From assembly GCA_040954595.2 (NCBI GenBank), contig CM082577.2, positions 2,108,001-2,172,000 on the forward strand: a stretch of 64,000 nt of DNA. The letters run 5' to 3'. A program made the translations under genes and the position numbers. Below the pieces are notes generated by a model that saw only the letters and a program-made list of their open reading frames with translations, made no database searches and was not told where the DNA came from. Below are positions 14,901 to 27,267 of this stretch, one piece after another. Positions within the stretch are counted from its first letter, which is position 1. Every line of letters starts with the position of its first letter. Source of the stretch: Balanoglossus misakiensis (Eukaryota; Hemichordata).

Positions 14901-17900
14901 GCAATTTATTCTTGGCGAGATCAAACGCTAATATAGAGGGGAAATTGAGATTAGGGCGATTATGCGATTATATATAACGGTGCCTGATTTGTGAGGACGC
15001 CAACGCCGCGAACACGGGTCTTGCCTTTGTCAGGAATCGCGCGACACGGGAAACGCTTCCCCCGGCATTGTGTCTGTGATTTCCCGGCTATGTGTTTGCA
15101 CACCGAAACTGACACAGATGAATGCCTCATCTCGTGGCTTAATGAAGCCGGTGCATGCGTCTCAACCTGTAAGACACGATAAGGGAAATTAGAAGAATGG
15201 GCGAGCGTGACTCGGTGAAGATCGCGGCGATTCACCGCTTTTCTTGTTGTTGCTGGCGATATTTATTGAGATAAACGCCGTTCCCGTGGCGGCTCACAAT
15301 GCAACGGCATTTGCGTCATCTGCAGACATGGGCGAGAGTTTAACGATCACGTGTCATGATGCGATTATCTTGAAGATGTTCGCGCGGGTTTACCGGTGCT
15401 TAATCCTGCCATCATTCACCGGACCCACACCCCTGTAACCCCCTTGCCCTTCTTGTCGTTCGCGGTACATACCTCAAACGTTTTAAATAGTGGGTTACCG
15501 TGCCCTTTATACTCAGTTTTTCGCCCTTTATTAATCCGCCGTTTTACAGCGGACCGTTTCACACAGCAAGCAACAAAATCACTGTGTGACTATCTAGTTC
15601 TAGTTAGCACACATCTAATTAGCCTACACGTACTGCTCATTTTTTTCTGGCCCCGGGGTTCAGACTTCTGGAAGAAACAACCCCGGCTGGTTGATTGTAT
15701 ATATCGACTTATTAGTCCACATTTCACACAAAAAAAGCTCTTACAAAACATCTAATAAGGTGCAGTAACTCAATACCAATTTACGGAACGAAATACTGGG
15801 GGAATGTGCTTTCCGGGTTTCATGTTGCTCGTACCGCATATACCACAATGCTTTTCGTCAAATCAAAAACTTCCGCGTGAAGAACAACATCAGAATCAGT
15901 TGTCCTTTCGAAGAATTCTCACTACCAGGAAATTCCCGTATCAACGTCCCGATTCAGCTATATAGCATCTTACGTATATGAGAATGACTTATTTACATGA
16001 AATGTATTCTTCTAATGATTATATTTTGGCGGGGGTGACTAGCATCATATTTGTGCAATGAATTTTGCCTGTACTGTCGTCAGACCGACGAGACACATCT
16101 CTCGTGCATCATTAAGAAAACAGTCGCAAAATTATTGATGATCATGACATAATCTCAGTTGAAAATTCAAATAATCAAAATAATGCAAAAAGGGGGCAGC
16201 TACTCGTGCTTTGGTGTCTCATGCAATGACTTAATCCGTAAACTGAAATAAATAAAACAAAAACAAGACGCTATTATGCCTTGGCCATTAGTGTTTAAAG
16301 AATGAAGAATACTTCTTCTTAATTCAGGTATAGCCGGATATAAACGTCACTCCAACAAAAACTCTGATATTTTACGAGAAAATGGGCTTTACGCGATACA
16401 ACAGAGGTAACGCGATAATCTGTTAAAAGTAACTTAGAATTGCATCTGTTTTGAGGATTTGGACAATACTACCGAAGTAATGGATTACCCCGCAATAATG
16501 GATTCAAATCCCCTGGAGTGGAAAGCTTGGGTAAATTGAGTTCGGTCCGGGTGCAGAGACGTGTATGTTCGACGATCGCTATCCAGGTAAACCGTACACC
16601 GAGCCGCCATTGGCGGTGCCCGTTTAGTGTTTTTAGCCAAAGTAAACAAGCCCTTTTATTTCTCTGTGTTCCGTTCAAAATAAAAAGCGACAGCGCTTGT
16701 AAATCCCGTGCGTCCGACGGGGCTAAGTCGTCAATCGCCTTTAGGAATAAAGTCCCAGTTTGAGCAATAAATGTGTCAGTTAGGGACTGATTTGCAATAA
16801 ACACGAGTCAATTAAAATCGTGTTTGAAGCAGCAATATCGGTGATTTAAGGACAGTGTGTGTTGGGCGTCCGTAGAATGCCTGCAAGTACTAATTCAATC
16901 TGACAATAAAAGCTTCGAGAGAAAAAAGGGAATTTGGGTAATTTTCAGATGACATACAGTATTGACACATATCATGGTTGAAATTTTCAATCAGTTAATC
17001 ACTTTCTATTCAAATATCAATTTTCCGCAACGCTACCTTTTCATGACCTAATTTCTCCCGTTTACTTAATCTTTCTTTGTTAATTTGAATAACTGAATTG
17101 ATGAATATGGTGTTCGACAAAAGTTAAATTTGTCGTTAGGGAGCGTTCAGATATGACGGGCGGGTTGGGCTGGTAAATTCTTCTTGTGTCTCACTGAAAA
17201 TGGATATTGGCTCCCCCCCCCCCCGCCGCAATAAACGAATACTCCCTTAAAGAATTATAATCAATTTTGAACAGCTCGGGTGTCGCGCTGTACCTTTCTG
17301 AACAATTTTAAACCATCAAATCACTATGAACGCTGTTAACATCTTGGCCAGCCTTTCTTGTGAGATTTGTCATGAACAACGTGCCGATTTTACCCTATTC
17401 AGATCGTTGAACCGAGGTAGCCGCTGGCAACAACAATCCAGACGGGTTTTCTTCGCTCGATAGCGATAAATCATACGCGCGTAGGGCCCACTTGATTTCG
17501 TAACGTTCCAAACAAAGACGCCCGAGAGAATCATTAAGTAATATGTAGTGATTTATCACCTTCTACTGAACCAGAAGTATGAGAAAAAGGCACGGCAAAA
17601 CAAGCTCCGACGTGACTGCCAGTGCGTTCTCCTGTGTGCCACATCGGCTCTCGGCGGTGCTCATTATTTGGCGCGTTTTTGAATGGCATTTCGGCTTGTC
17701 GCCTTCAATACCGATTCGGGTGGCTGACATGCACTGACACCCGTTCCTGACGCTCTTTTTCTAACGACGAACTCTCTCGGGGTGTTGTCAAATACTTATA
17801 CTAGTTAGGTGTTTCCTTCTGACTGCACGTAGAGTTCTGTTTGCGATGTTGTGCTGGAGTTCGAGAATACATACGAGTGTATGCGCAAAGCAATAGTCGC

Positions 17901-20580
17901 AGGGGGCGCACTCCCATGAAATTACTCGTACACCCAACCCGTTGAAAATGTGGGATGAAAACAACGAATTGTGGATTTGACAGAATCGCAGAAAAACAAA
18001 GACCTACTGCTAGTAACTTTTTCCTTCACTGCGATGGATAAAATGGGAAACGTTTATTTAAAAATAGTATATCAATACTTTCTTTAAAAAGCCCACGCTA
18101 ACATTCAAAAGTTTCACTGTGACGAGGGTATAGTTTTGCCAACGTTCAAATTTAATGATGGCAAAGTCGCGCGTGCGCGGTGTGAAAAAAACCACCAATG
18201 TCATTTCCAGTTTCATGACGTTATACGGAATAACAGACTCCGCAAAAAAATAGCCACAGAATGTTTGCCGTGTAACACGAGATTGTTTCTCTGATTAAAG
18301 ATTACGCTCTGTCACACTGACAGCGCTTGACAAGCGTTTAACGTCCGTAATAGGAGCATCATCTGCCTTCTCTCGCGGGGTCACGGTGTTATATCTGCGG
18401 CACACGTCAACAATACAACGCGAAATTTACTGTGTCAGTATAAATATGCTATTGCAGCGAGTAAAATTGCCTTTTCCTCTTACAGGGTAAATTAACACCT
18501 CCAATTTAGGCGCGAAGGGGTGTTTATTACAGAGTTTAATACATTTGTTTTTTTTGGTGCAATTAGAGTACGTCAGTAATATTTATAATAGTCACAAATC
18601 CCGCCATGGCAAATATAGTGTAAACACTTATTTCACAGTGTGGACAAACAATTTTCACTGAATTCGTTACATTTGACGTCAATTGCACCGCATGACGTGG
18701 TCTATAATCCGTCGATAATCCGGCGTGCATGCATGATTCTGGAAACTTCGAACAATGACTTTTCGTTACGCTTTCGCTATTTTTAGAGTCAAAACTTAAA
18801 AATTTTATTTGACGAAATAGAAAGTAAGCTCAGACCCCCAAATCATAATGAGGCGCCCTGTCGGTATTTTATAGGTTTATATCTGCACACCGTTCTCGTT
18901 CATTCTAATGCTGTCCAGTCAAACGGTGATGTACCATCTGATATGGCATGTATATTGGTAAACATGTGCCTGTCTGTCTGTTCGGTTGTTTGTCTCGACT
19001 CCCTTGCGTATACAATTAGGCCTAGTTAAACATTGGCAAATTTCCAAGGAATGGCAAATTTATAGTCCACGGGTAATTGGTTATCAGTACAGAAAGAAGC
19101 GTCATTTCGAGCCAAAATCCACAGAGTCGTCTCTGTATGACACATTAACATTCACCCCTTTCAGTCAGCCACAATGCAATTTTAGCAACGAAAAGGCGTA
19201 TGACGTCACGAAAACCTGTCGTCTGAAAGAACTCGCTGCAAGTTGTTATGGAAATGGGCTCCTTTCACTGCAACTACGAGGAATTGTAAGCGCGGCTTAT
19301 CAATCCGAGGGAAAATATCACTTAATTACCGCACGTCTCAGACTGGACAAAGCCGTACGCAAACAAGGAAACGTTATAAAATTCTTCCCTTTACTGAATA
19401 TGAATTTGAGGGCATCTGATGTGATTATGCAATTGAGTCGAAATAAAGAAAAGGAGAGAGCGAGAAGCGAGTCGCGCGGCAATGAATGCTCATTATCGAA
19501 CAAAGATGATGTCTGGAATATTAGAGAGTTGGACGATAACATCTAGAGGATTTGTAAAAGATCCTGCACACTTGTTGCCTCTCTGTATAAACGTTAACAA
19601 TATGCCTCATCCTTTGGGACTCTAAAACTCATCAAATATCATTAGCGTGGGCCTCATACGCTGGGACTATTAATAATTGAAACGGGCACTACAATGATTC
19701 GTACGACCTGGCGGTCATACGCCGGGGAATATGAATAAATCCGCACTTGCTTTAAGTATACGTGTACCATTGAGACAGATAATAGCCATCCATCCATACT
19801 CTAACATTTCATAGGTCAAATGTCATGATTACATAGCCAGTTGTAAAGACAAACACAAAACAGCAGAGCAGTGAAATACAACCAACAAAGTATAGTACAT
19901 ATAGAACAAGGTAAAATCTGTGAAAGAAAGATAAGCTTATATGGAAGTACCTCAAGTGTTTAGAGGGCCCCGTCTGTTGTTTACCATGGTGACAATTTCG
20001 GGTATATAAAATCAACAGACCCTATAGTCAAACTTTTCTGACTCCTCAGAAACCACTTTCCAATACTTTTGTTTTTCCAATACTTTTGTGGTTAATGTTT
20101 GTTTTGATAAATTACATACATCATCAAATAACCTAGCACAAACTTTAAATATTTAACAAGTGTGAGACCCGCCGTATTCCGTGACTGGCATGGCGACTTA
20201 CAATCATGGTCAATTGTGCGTACGGCAAGATTTCAACTAGGGGTTGGGGTACTTTTCATCCGTGTTAGTTAACCGGGTCGCGATAGGATATCCATGCTTA
20301 GCCTATACAGGAAGTGAGAAAATCACTCTCTGAGTAATCCGCGGGCCACAATATAATTATAGCTATAAATCTGGCTTTACCTACCAAGGTGCAGCTGTTC
20401 CTATTGTACGTGAACTGACGAACGACTTAATGCGATGGACCTGGGTATAGTAAATCACCGCCCAAACACGAGCGTCATCCTGTGCTAATGAAAGCGCGCG
20501 CTAGTCAAAAGGATCAATCAGATGGACAACCTTGTTACTTGACACTTCATGATATTTTTATGATCACGAGCTCATAACGA
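11971..20580. other. Intergenic DNA, no gene recognised
   Basis: Nothing coding can be supported. The plus-strand frame at 18986-19546 is the longest (186 codons), but its first ATG is about codon 138 and it has no recognisable motif. A run of 12 C lies at 17213-17224. A plus-strand frame at 15244-15438 reads GESLTITC, which looks like an immunoglobulin strand B, but it has no ATG and no matching downstream exon. Confidence 0.5.
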
Positions 20581-20581
20581 C

Positions 20582-20617
20582 ACCGTCACGTGTGTACAAG
20601 AATATGCACGTGACGGT
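20582..20617. repeat. Perfect 11-bp inverted repeat around a CACGTG core
   Basis: The left arm ACCGTCACGTG (20582-20592) and right arm CACGTGACGGT (20607-20617) are exact reverse complements separated by 14 nt. Each arm carries an E-box and a half-CRE (TGACG). Confidence 0.85.
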
Positions 20618-20639
20618 AAACATCGCGTAGTCTCTTCTG

Positions 20640-20701
20640 ATTGGAGACATATTGTACAAACTGATTGGACGATGGTATCGATTGGTCTCGAACTGACCAA
20701 T
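20640..20701. promoter_or_regulatory. Cluster of four CCAAT boxes
   Basis: ATTGG occurs at 20640-20644, 20664-20668 and 20681-20685, and CCAAT in the other orientation at 20697-20701. That is four NF-Y-type boxes in 62 bp, with the E-box/CRE inverted repeat just upstream. Multiple closely spaced CCAAT boxes are typical of NF-Y-driven proximal promoters. No transcript was identified, so promoter function is inferred. Confidence 0.35.
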
Positions 20702-20720
20702 CATAACGAGACAGGGCTTG

Positions 20721-20776
20721 CGAGAGAGAGAGAGAGAGAGAGAGGGTAGAGAGAGACAGACAGACAGACAGACAGA
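20721..20776. repeat. (GA)n and (GACA)n microsatellite
   Basis: A GA dinucleotide run (about 20722-20744) passes through a short interruption into GACA tetranucleotides. Confidence 0.95.
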
Positions 20777-23682
20777 AACAGATCTAGAAACAGGGTGATG
20801 TTCACTGTTATGATTTGTAGACTTGACTAAATATTTGTCAGTATGCAAAATATATTCAGAGGGACAACAGAGGCAGACAGACAAAGGGACATGGACAGAA
20901 AAGACAGAATGACGTTGACATAAACGTTCGGGTGCCCCAAAGTGACTAAAACATTATTACTGAACTGTGTTGACAACACTACTCTATGGTGCATGCAAAA
21001 CTTCGTGTTACGAGCCAATCAGTCGCCGGTGACCTCTCCTAAAACACACAAAGGAAACTATGAATATGTTTTGAATATAAATTTCATCAGGAATTTGATG
21101 TTGTCGTGTTTACGAGGAACACAGCGACAATATCAAGGTTTTCGGTAAAGATCAATTATGACAGATTGATATCACACGTCACACGCAGGTAATAAAGTGA
21201 TTGCTCGCGCGCAATGGACGGCGGAAGAATATTTTATTTTTCAAGGCAACCCGCCCGTTACGTATTTGACCTCTCACTTAGTTTCCAATTATCCACCTCA
21301 CACCAATTACGTAAGACATAAGAACTCGCTGGATTTGCAGTATCAGACGCTGTTAGACACCTGAATGTACGTGAATAAAACATGGAAACGTGGGAGCGAA
21401 ATTTATAAAATAACGAAATAAATATCCAAAGCGCATCATGTGAGTTAAACGGCCACCTGCTCACTTACACATGACCTTGCAGCGGTAATAAAATTTTCAT
21501 GCGGAGTCCGTGTATCAGGATCTTTCCCGGGGAAGGACACGAAGCAAACGCAATTTAATCCGCTAAGCGATCACAACTAAATTACCGGGATAATGAGCGC
21601 GAGCATGCATGATGAGCGTGGCAGTGAACTGAGTGACAGTTAAGGATGCGACATTCAAAACACATGCTTTCAAGAACTGTGGTTTTCTGTCAATTTTGAA
21701 ATTTCCTAAACCCCGCAAGGATGTATTTCCTCAATACCCTGGTATTAGGGAATTTATTCGGGTCTAATACCAACTATTATTCACTGACCTCAGAAAAAAA
21801 ATCATTATCCCATTTTGCCAAAAAAAGCAACATTCTTCAGAAAAGGTTATATTATTTTGTATCTCGCACCTTAAGATTGTCCTGCGCGTTGCTTGCATCG
21901 TTTGAACACACGCCAAACTTGGACGGACAAACTGGGCAATGTTGCTAAAATCCCGCATCGGTTTCAATGCAATTTCACATCACAGTTCACTCAGTTAAAA
22001 AACACGCACGTTGAATTAGTCGCGATTGTTAGGAGTTCCAGAAATAGACGTCAATTAATAACCTATCATCTATAATGACGTCGGCAATTCATTGTCAGAC
22101 TTAAAATGTTTTTCTCGCCCATAAAAGGCACGCCAATCACCTTTCTTAAAAAGATCTCGCTGTAATTTAACGATGACAAAACCGAGAAATGCCTCGACTC
22201 ATCCGTATAGTGCAGACATACCTGTTGAAGTTTTCAGACCGATAAAAAGGCAAATCTCGCGCGAAACAAAGCGTTTCTTTTCAAAGGTTGTGTCTCGGAA
22301 AATTCATTGTGGTTGCATAAGAGGTCTCGCTCTGGAGACTTCAAAGGGGAATGTGTACTGTACGTGATTAGAATTCTGAACATTGTGTTGAATATGAAAA
22401 TAACGTTCGGGTGAAAGTTATGAAATATAACGATGCGGTTTGACATGTATTACGAATACCCCATCACATCGCTCAACAGTGATATCGTATACTTCAACAC
22501 AAAATTCGATGAAACTTGGTACAAGTATTGATTTCACAAACATCCGAATTATTGGCCTGTCTATAAAGGCCAGTTAAGGAAAATCTCCTGACTGGCCACT
22601 ATAGACAGGTTCGACTGTATCTATTTATCGCTAAGATAACTAGGACGGTTGCATTCCTGACATGTGAATAGCACCTTTTTGTCGTTTATTGTACTTTTGG
22701 TAAATTTCAAATTCAGGTCACCCCGTTCTGTTTCTTACAATTTCACCAGTTGCATTGGCGTCTATTTTTTTCTTTGAATTGTGTCTCCCAAACACGCCAG
22801 ATACAATCAATAACCAGTATGCAAGACTCAGTCATGGAGAGAAAAATTGAGTTTGCCATTTAAAGACGCCTGGGGGAATTCTTTCATCAAAAAAAATTAT
22901 TTGAATGTCGCGCAGCGATTTGTAAAAAAACGACGGTTGCCATGCCAGAAATGAATTCAAACTCTCGTTAGAAGCAACAGTAAAATGGCGATGGGAAATT
23001 GGAAGTTTCATCATAGGGCCTTTTCATGGTGACGTTGTTATCGCCACCAAGACAACTAACAAGCTTTGGATGCGGTGGACTCCGGATGTAAGCCTACGCT
23101 CTTTTGTCTGGGTGTCGTCATCAAGTCAGATTTTTGTAGAACCAAACTTAGTTAAATTATCGATTATCGAACTTCAGATCAACGGGTTTATGCAATCGGG
23201 TTAGTAGCGGTATGATCTATTCAGCGGTAGAATTTTTCGTCTGCTCATTTAAAAACATAAATGATTGAGTTTTTATATATCAAAACGCCGTGTGTAGAAA
23301 TCTCACTCACATTAACAAAAAATAAGAAATGTACAGTCATATACTGTACTGTACTGTACTTCACCTTCAATAGCTGTGACGATCTTCTTGTACGATTTCG
23401 GTTTCAATACGATGTCGTAAACTTCTTGGAATTACCCGCACTACCTATCTTGTTCCTGGCCAGCCCTTTATAGTATTGTACTGCTACTGTGCTTCGCGCC
23501 CACTTTGAACTTTAAATGATTGCACGACTCACCGCGTCCCCGCTGTCTCCCTTTTGCCGAAGGCGAGGCGTTCGAATTAATTACGTATGTTTTTTTTTCT
23601 TTTCTGGCGGATGTTAAAATTGCTGGATTCAACTTTGCGTCATCAGCCTCAGCTGTCTAGGGTTTGATTTCCGTTGCATTTT
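20777..23682. other. Intergenic DNA with one hairpin repeat
   Basis: No gene recognised. The only structured element is the inverted repeat at 22556-22609, listed separately. Confidence 0.5.
22556..22609. repeat. Imperfect hairpin, arms about 24 bp (MITE-like)
   Basis: The left arm (22556-22580, beginning CCTGTCTATA) and right arm (22586-22609, ending TATAGACAGG) are near-perfect reverse complements with a 5-nt spacer. Both arms contain GGCCAGT or its complement. The compact palindromic form suggests a miniature inverted-repeat element or a short hairpin locus. The structure is seen directly; its nature is inferred. Confidence 0.7.
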
Positions 23683-24024
23683 TCATTTGCACGCTGTTAA
23701 TTTAAGAGTCATCGAGTCCCGCTTTAGGAGGCGCGCCATTATAAAAATCGTTTTGATTTCGCTGTCGCTGAATAAGTCATAAGTTTGCTGGTGGCGCTCG
23801 TCATCATTCTCCGAGTTTACCGGCGACAAAACCTTTGTGGCGGTGACTTGGACCAGAATTTTCCCGTTATTTTGCTTACATATTGGCGTCACTTTTCTGA
23901 ATCTTCGAGTTCTCGTGAAAAAAAATCTTGGGTGAATAGTTTGTGAAAAATGAAGCGCTGGTATTGAACTTTTCAGTCTGACATTGCATAAAGCCATCAA
24001 TGCAGCGTACAGAATGACCACCAT
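23683..24024 (-). CDS. Hypothetical 113-aa secreted ORF (weak)
   Basis: An ATG-initiated minus-strand frame of 113 codons begins at 24024 in a favourable context (A at -3, G at +4). The N-terminus is hydrophobic (core VVILYAALMALCNV, about residues 2-15), like a signal peptide. A basic stretch (residues about 34-46) follows, and then a segment with two cysteines. It ends at a normal TGA. I do not recognise the family. The C-terminal part is faintly reminiscent of an NTR/netrin-like module, but no diagnostic cysteine spacing supports this. The frame lies in otherwise gene-free DNA, has no evident partner exons and could be a chance open frame. Confidence 0.2.
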   Translation of the reverse strand: MVVILYAALMALCNVRLKSSIPALHFSQTIHPRFFFTRTRRFRKVTPICKQNNGKILVQVTATKVLSPVNSENDDERHQQTYDLFSDSEIKTIFIMARLLKRDSMTLKLTACK

Positions 24025-27000
24025 CGTTCGTGTTTCAGAAAGAGTGGATTTCTTTCGCTCGTTTTTATTTTTGGTACTTCCTCTACCAGATACGCGATAC
24101 ACGACTCTACGTCGTTAGTGCCAAAATCAGCGGGGCTTCGGCGGGGGCTTCGACCGTGTCGTGACATCGTCCCGTTTCAAGTTACCACCTGCGTAAATGA
24201 CAAATGCCGCTCCTTTTACACTACCGGTTGCTACAACATGGCTTCCCTTCTTAATAATTAGGTAAATCTAGTTACACCAGAATAAGGAGGCTAATGATGA
24301 CAAAACAACGTCCTTAAATGGCCTTGATATTTTATGAATGCCGAGAATTCAATCCCTGTAAGCAACTTTACTTTTCTAGAATTACATTCCTCTAGTAGGC
24401 CTGCTGTATTTTTGATCGCGTCACTGTGATCAGGTGACAGAGATTGTTACCGAAAAGAGGCAATTTGCGATGTGTACCGACTTACCAAAACCCCCAATAA
24501 TTGCTACTTATTCCGGTGATTTCGTTACAATGCCAGCTTATGTTTACCACTTTCCTTTCCTGAGTAGATTTTATGTCATATCTTCAAATAGAAATACGAT
24601 ATTTTTTTCTTCAAAACGGCAAATTATCTGACGATAACTTCTACATATGAAGAGATGTGTTGCTCCAGTTACAAAGCACACTTCGCGTATCGAGTACATT
24701 GACCAGATGTTGAACTGGGTATACTGAAGTTGTCGGTCAGGAAACTCGTTTTTTTTTGGAAACCAAGTTTTGTCGAGACAGGTTACATGTGTCATCACTA
24801 TGTAAAGAAAAAACAGTACAGTGACTGTACATTCTGGTTGACAAGTTTCAACAACTTTTGGTGGACTAATTTGGGCCAAATCTAGCATCCATGCACTGAG
24901 TGGGAAACCACTGGTCTTCTACGCAATTAGTCAACACCTGTTGCACCTGTCCAGTTGTTTAGAAAATTCTGTCACATGACAAAGCTCACGACAAAACTAT
25001 TACGCGTCATAAATTTGCATCAATTTTGAAACGGAAGACGATGGTGACGGCGTGCGGCTGACAAAACTACCCTGGGAGGTTTATTAGACAGAAGAGGATT
25101 ATGTACAATTGACAAAACTATTTTGTGTCATTAATTTGCCCCATTTTCAAACGAACAGAAGATACGCACGATTTTCTCATAAATCTAGACGTTTATCTGA
25201 AGCTGCTGTGGGTTAGCCTAGATCCATCCGTCAAACCAATTTTCGGATCGAGTGGGTTCGCAATCAGGCTTGGCAAGTAGTTACCGTTTCTACCGTTGAA
25301 GATGGCGTTTAGTCGCAAGGAAATAAATCATTGGAACTAATTGTGCTTCGAAAATTATCATTCGATCCCCTTAGCGATCGACGGGGCACGTAATCTTTAG
25401 AGTGGAATCGCTTCGAACGTCAGATCGATTGACCATGCGTCGTGAGTTGCCCGGTAAAGTTCTTTGATTTTGGCGACATTTTAAGATAAACACCGCTGCA
25501 GATAATGATCATCAATAACCGGGAAACAAGTGCCGAGCCTAATTGAAAACATCAGTGCGACAAAAAAAGTTGCGCTGCTGTTGAGGAAATGCACCCTGTT
25601 ATCGACCGAATGGTGAATTTTAGACTTAAAGGTCCGCGCGCCGGGAACTAACTGGGGATCTCTTAGAAACATATGATTTGCCTACATGAAGAAAACATGG
25701 CAATTTACTGAAATAACTCACGATCTTCATCGGATCCTCATCAAATACCACCGACACAATATACTTTGTGTCCAATTTCAGCGTACTTTGTCCTTCTTAT
25801 GCCAATGATCGACTATACCCCTCTCACATCCGGGTGAATTACGAAAAGGTCTATTGCCCGGGTCTATTGATGGCATCGATATTGACTTTGCAGCTGTCGA
25901 CCCTGCGGTGATGTCGTTGGACTTAATGAGCAATATCCTCCCCTTGAAGTTCAAAATATTTAACAACAATCGTGACATGTAGATTTATTGCCTTCTCGCT
26001 GGTTGATCAACCGCGAGAGGTTATGATATTATTCAGAAATTGCGTGCGCTGGGCCAATTTCTCTTTCTCGCGCATGACGCACAAAGTAATACAAATTTAA
26101 TATCGCCCACGAAATGTACTGGTTTGTAACACGAGAAATCACGCTATGCGCTATCGTGTTTACCGAGCAGGTAAACCCGCGCTGATTTGCATGATTTTTG
26201 ACCGTTTCCGTGATATTTTACCTCGGCAGATCATCGATGCGTCTCCAATTACGACTGCTGTGATTGGATTAAGACCCGCAACAGACACCCCCAATAGTCG
26301 TTAGCGAGCAACGGAGGCAACAAAGAGATTTTACACTATTAACGATCACGCAATAAATAAATCTTGGGGAATCTTCGAAACCTGGTATAATCGGTTGTGA
26401 CAGTGGTGAAACCACAAAATCTCTTGAAACGCAAATCGGATGGATATTATAGCATTGCCAAATATTTTTTAAAACCTTTCCTTTTTTAAAGTAGACAAGA
26501 TGTGGTTTTTAAGCGTGATATTCAACGCGTTTGGTACAGACCCAAATAATACAGGGCAGATGTCGTATATTTGACCTTCAGTAGAATTATGTCATCAAAA
26601 TCTGCCCACTCTGTAATCAATCTCTTATTTTATTTCTTTATTTTCCATCAACCCATGTAACACTGTCTTGAAAAATGACTTCAAAGTTCAAAATATGGCA
26701 AAAATCAAGCATTTTATTGGAAAATATCTGGGAACACCGCTGTTTAGTTCGATCATTGCAAAACTAGGGAAATACGAGCGGACCCCTGCGAGGTTTTTTA
26801 CCTGTGTCCCTCCCGTGGCGAGGTGCAGTCGCCTGCTCCTCCTTCATCGATGCACGTTCAGAACACGCAGGCCTTGAAGATCTCCAGCGACGCAAAGCAA
26901 GCCTTCTTCTCCGGGATTGCTTCATAATAGCTCCAGTAATTTAACGACATAATCCTTCGGCGCCATTAATTATCAAATAAATCTTTTTATTGATCAGCGG

Positions 27001-27214
27001 GTACCGGTCACCGGAGCGCGATCAATCAGGGAACGGTAGACAGGTTTTAGATAAAATAGAGTCCGTTGCGCTATCATAGGAAATTTGAGAGGAATATTGA
27101 GAAGGCAGGTCCAGCTGAGAATCCCATACCTTTTTGATTACCATGCGATCATTGTCACGCAACGATCAATCAAATATGTTTCGTTCGTTTTCACTTGGGA
27201 CAAAGCTGGTCAAC
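24025..27214. other. Intergenic DNA, no gene recognised
   Basis: No supported exon. It holds a diverged direct repeat (24990-25041 against 25111-25163, both starting GACAAAACTATT) and a short palindrome centred near 26006 (GGTTGATCAACC flanked by CTCGC and GCGAG). Confidence 0.5.

Positions 27215-27267
<53 letters not shown>
27215..27267. repeat. (TTG)n trinucleotide microsatellite
   Basis: About 17 to 18 uninterrupted TTG/GTT units. Confidence 0.97.

Noticed and set aside
15244-15438. Leader-like frame followed by GESLTITC, resembling an Ig-domain exon
   Set aside because: Starts at TTG rather than ATG, no second Ig cysteine context (YxC) and no compatible downstream exon.
18986-19546. 186-codon plus-strand frame
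   Set aside because: First ATG is about codon 138 and there is no domain or splice-linked neighbour; most likely a chance open frame.
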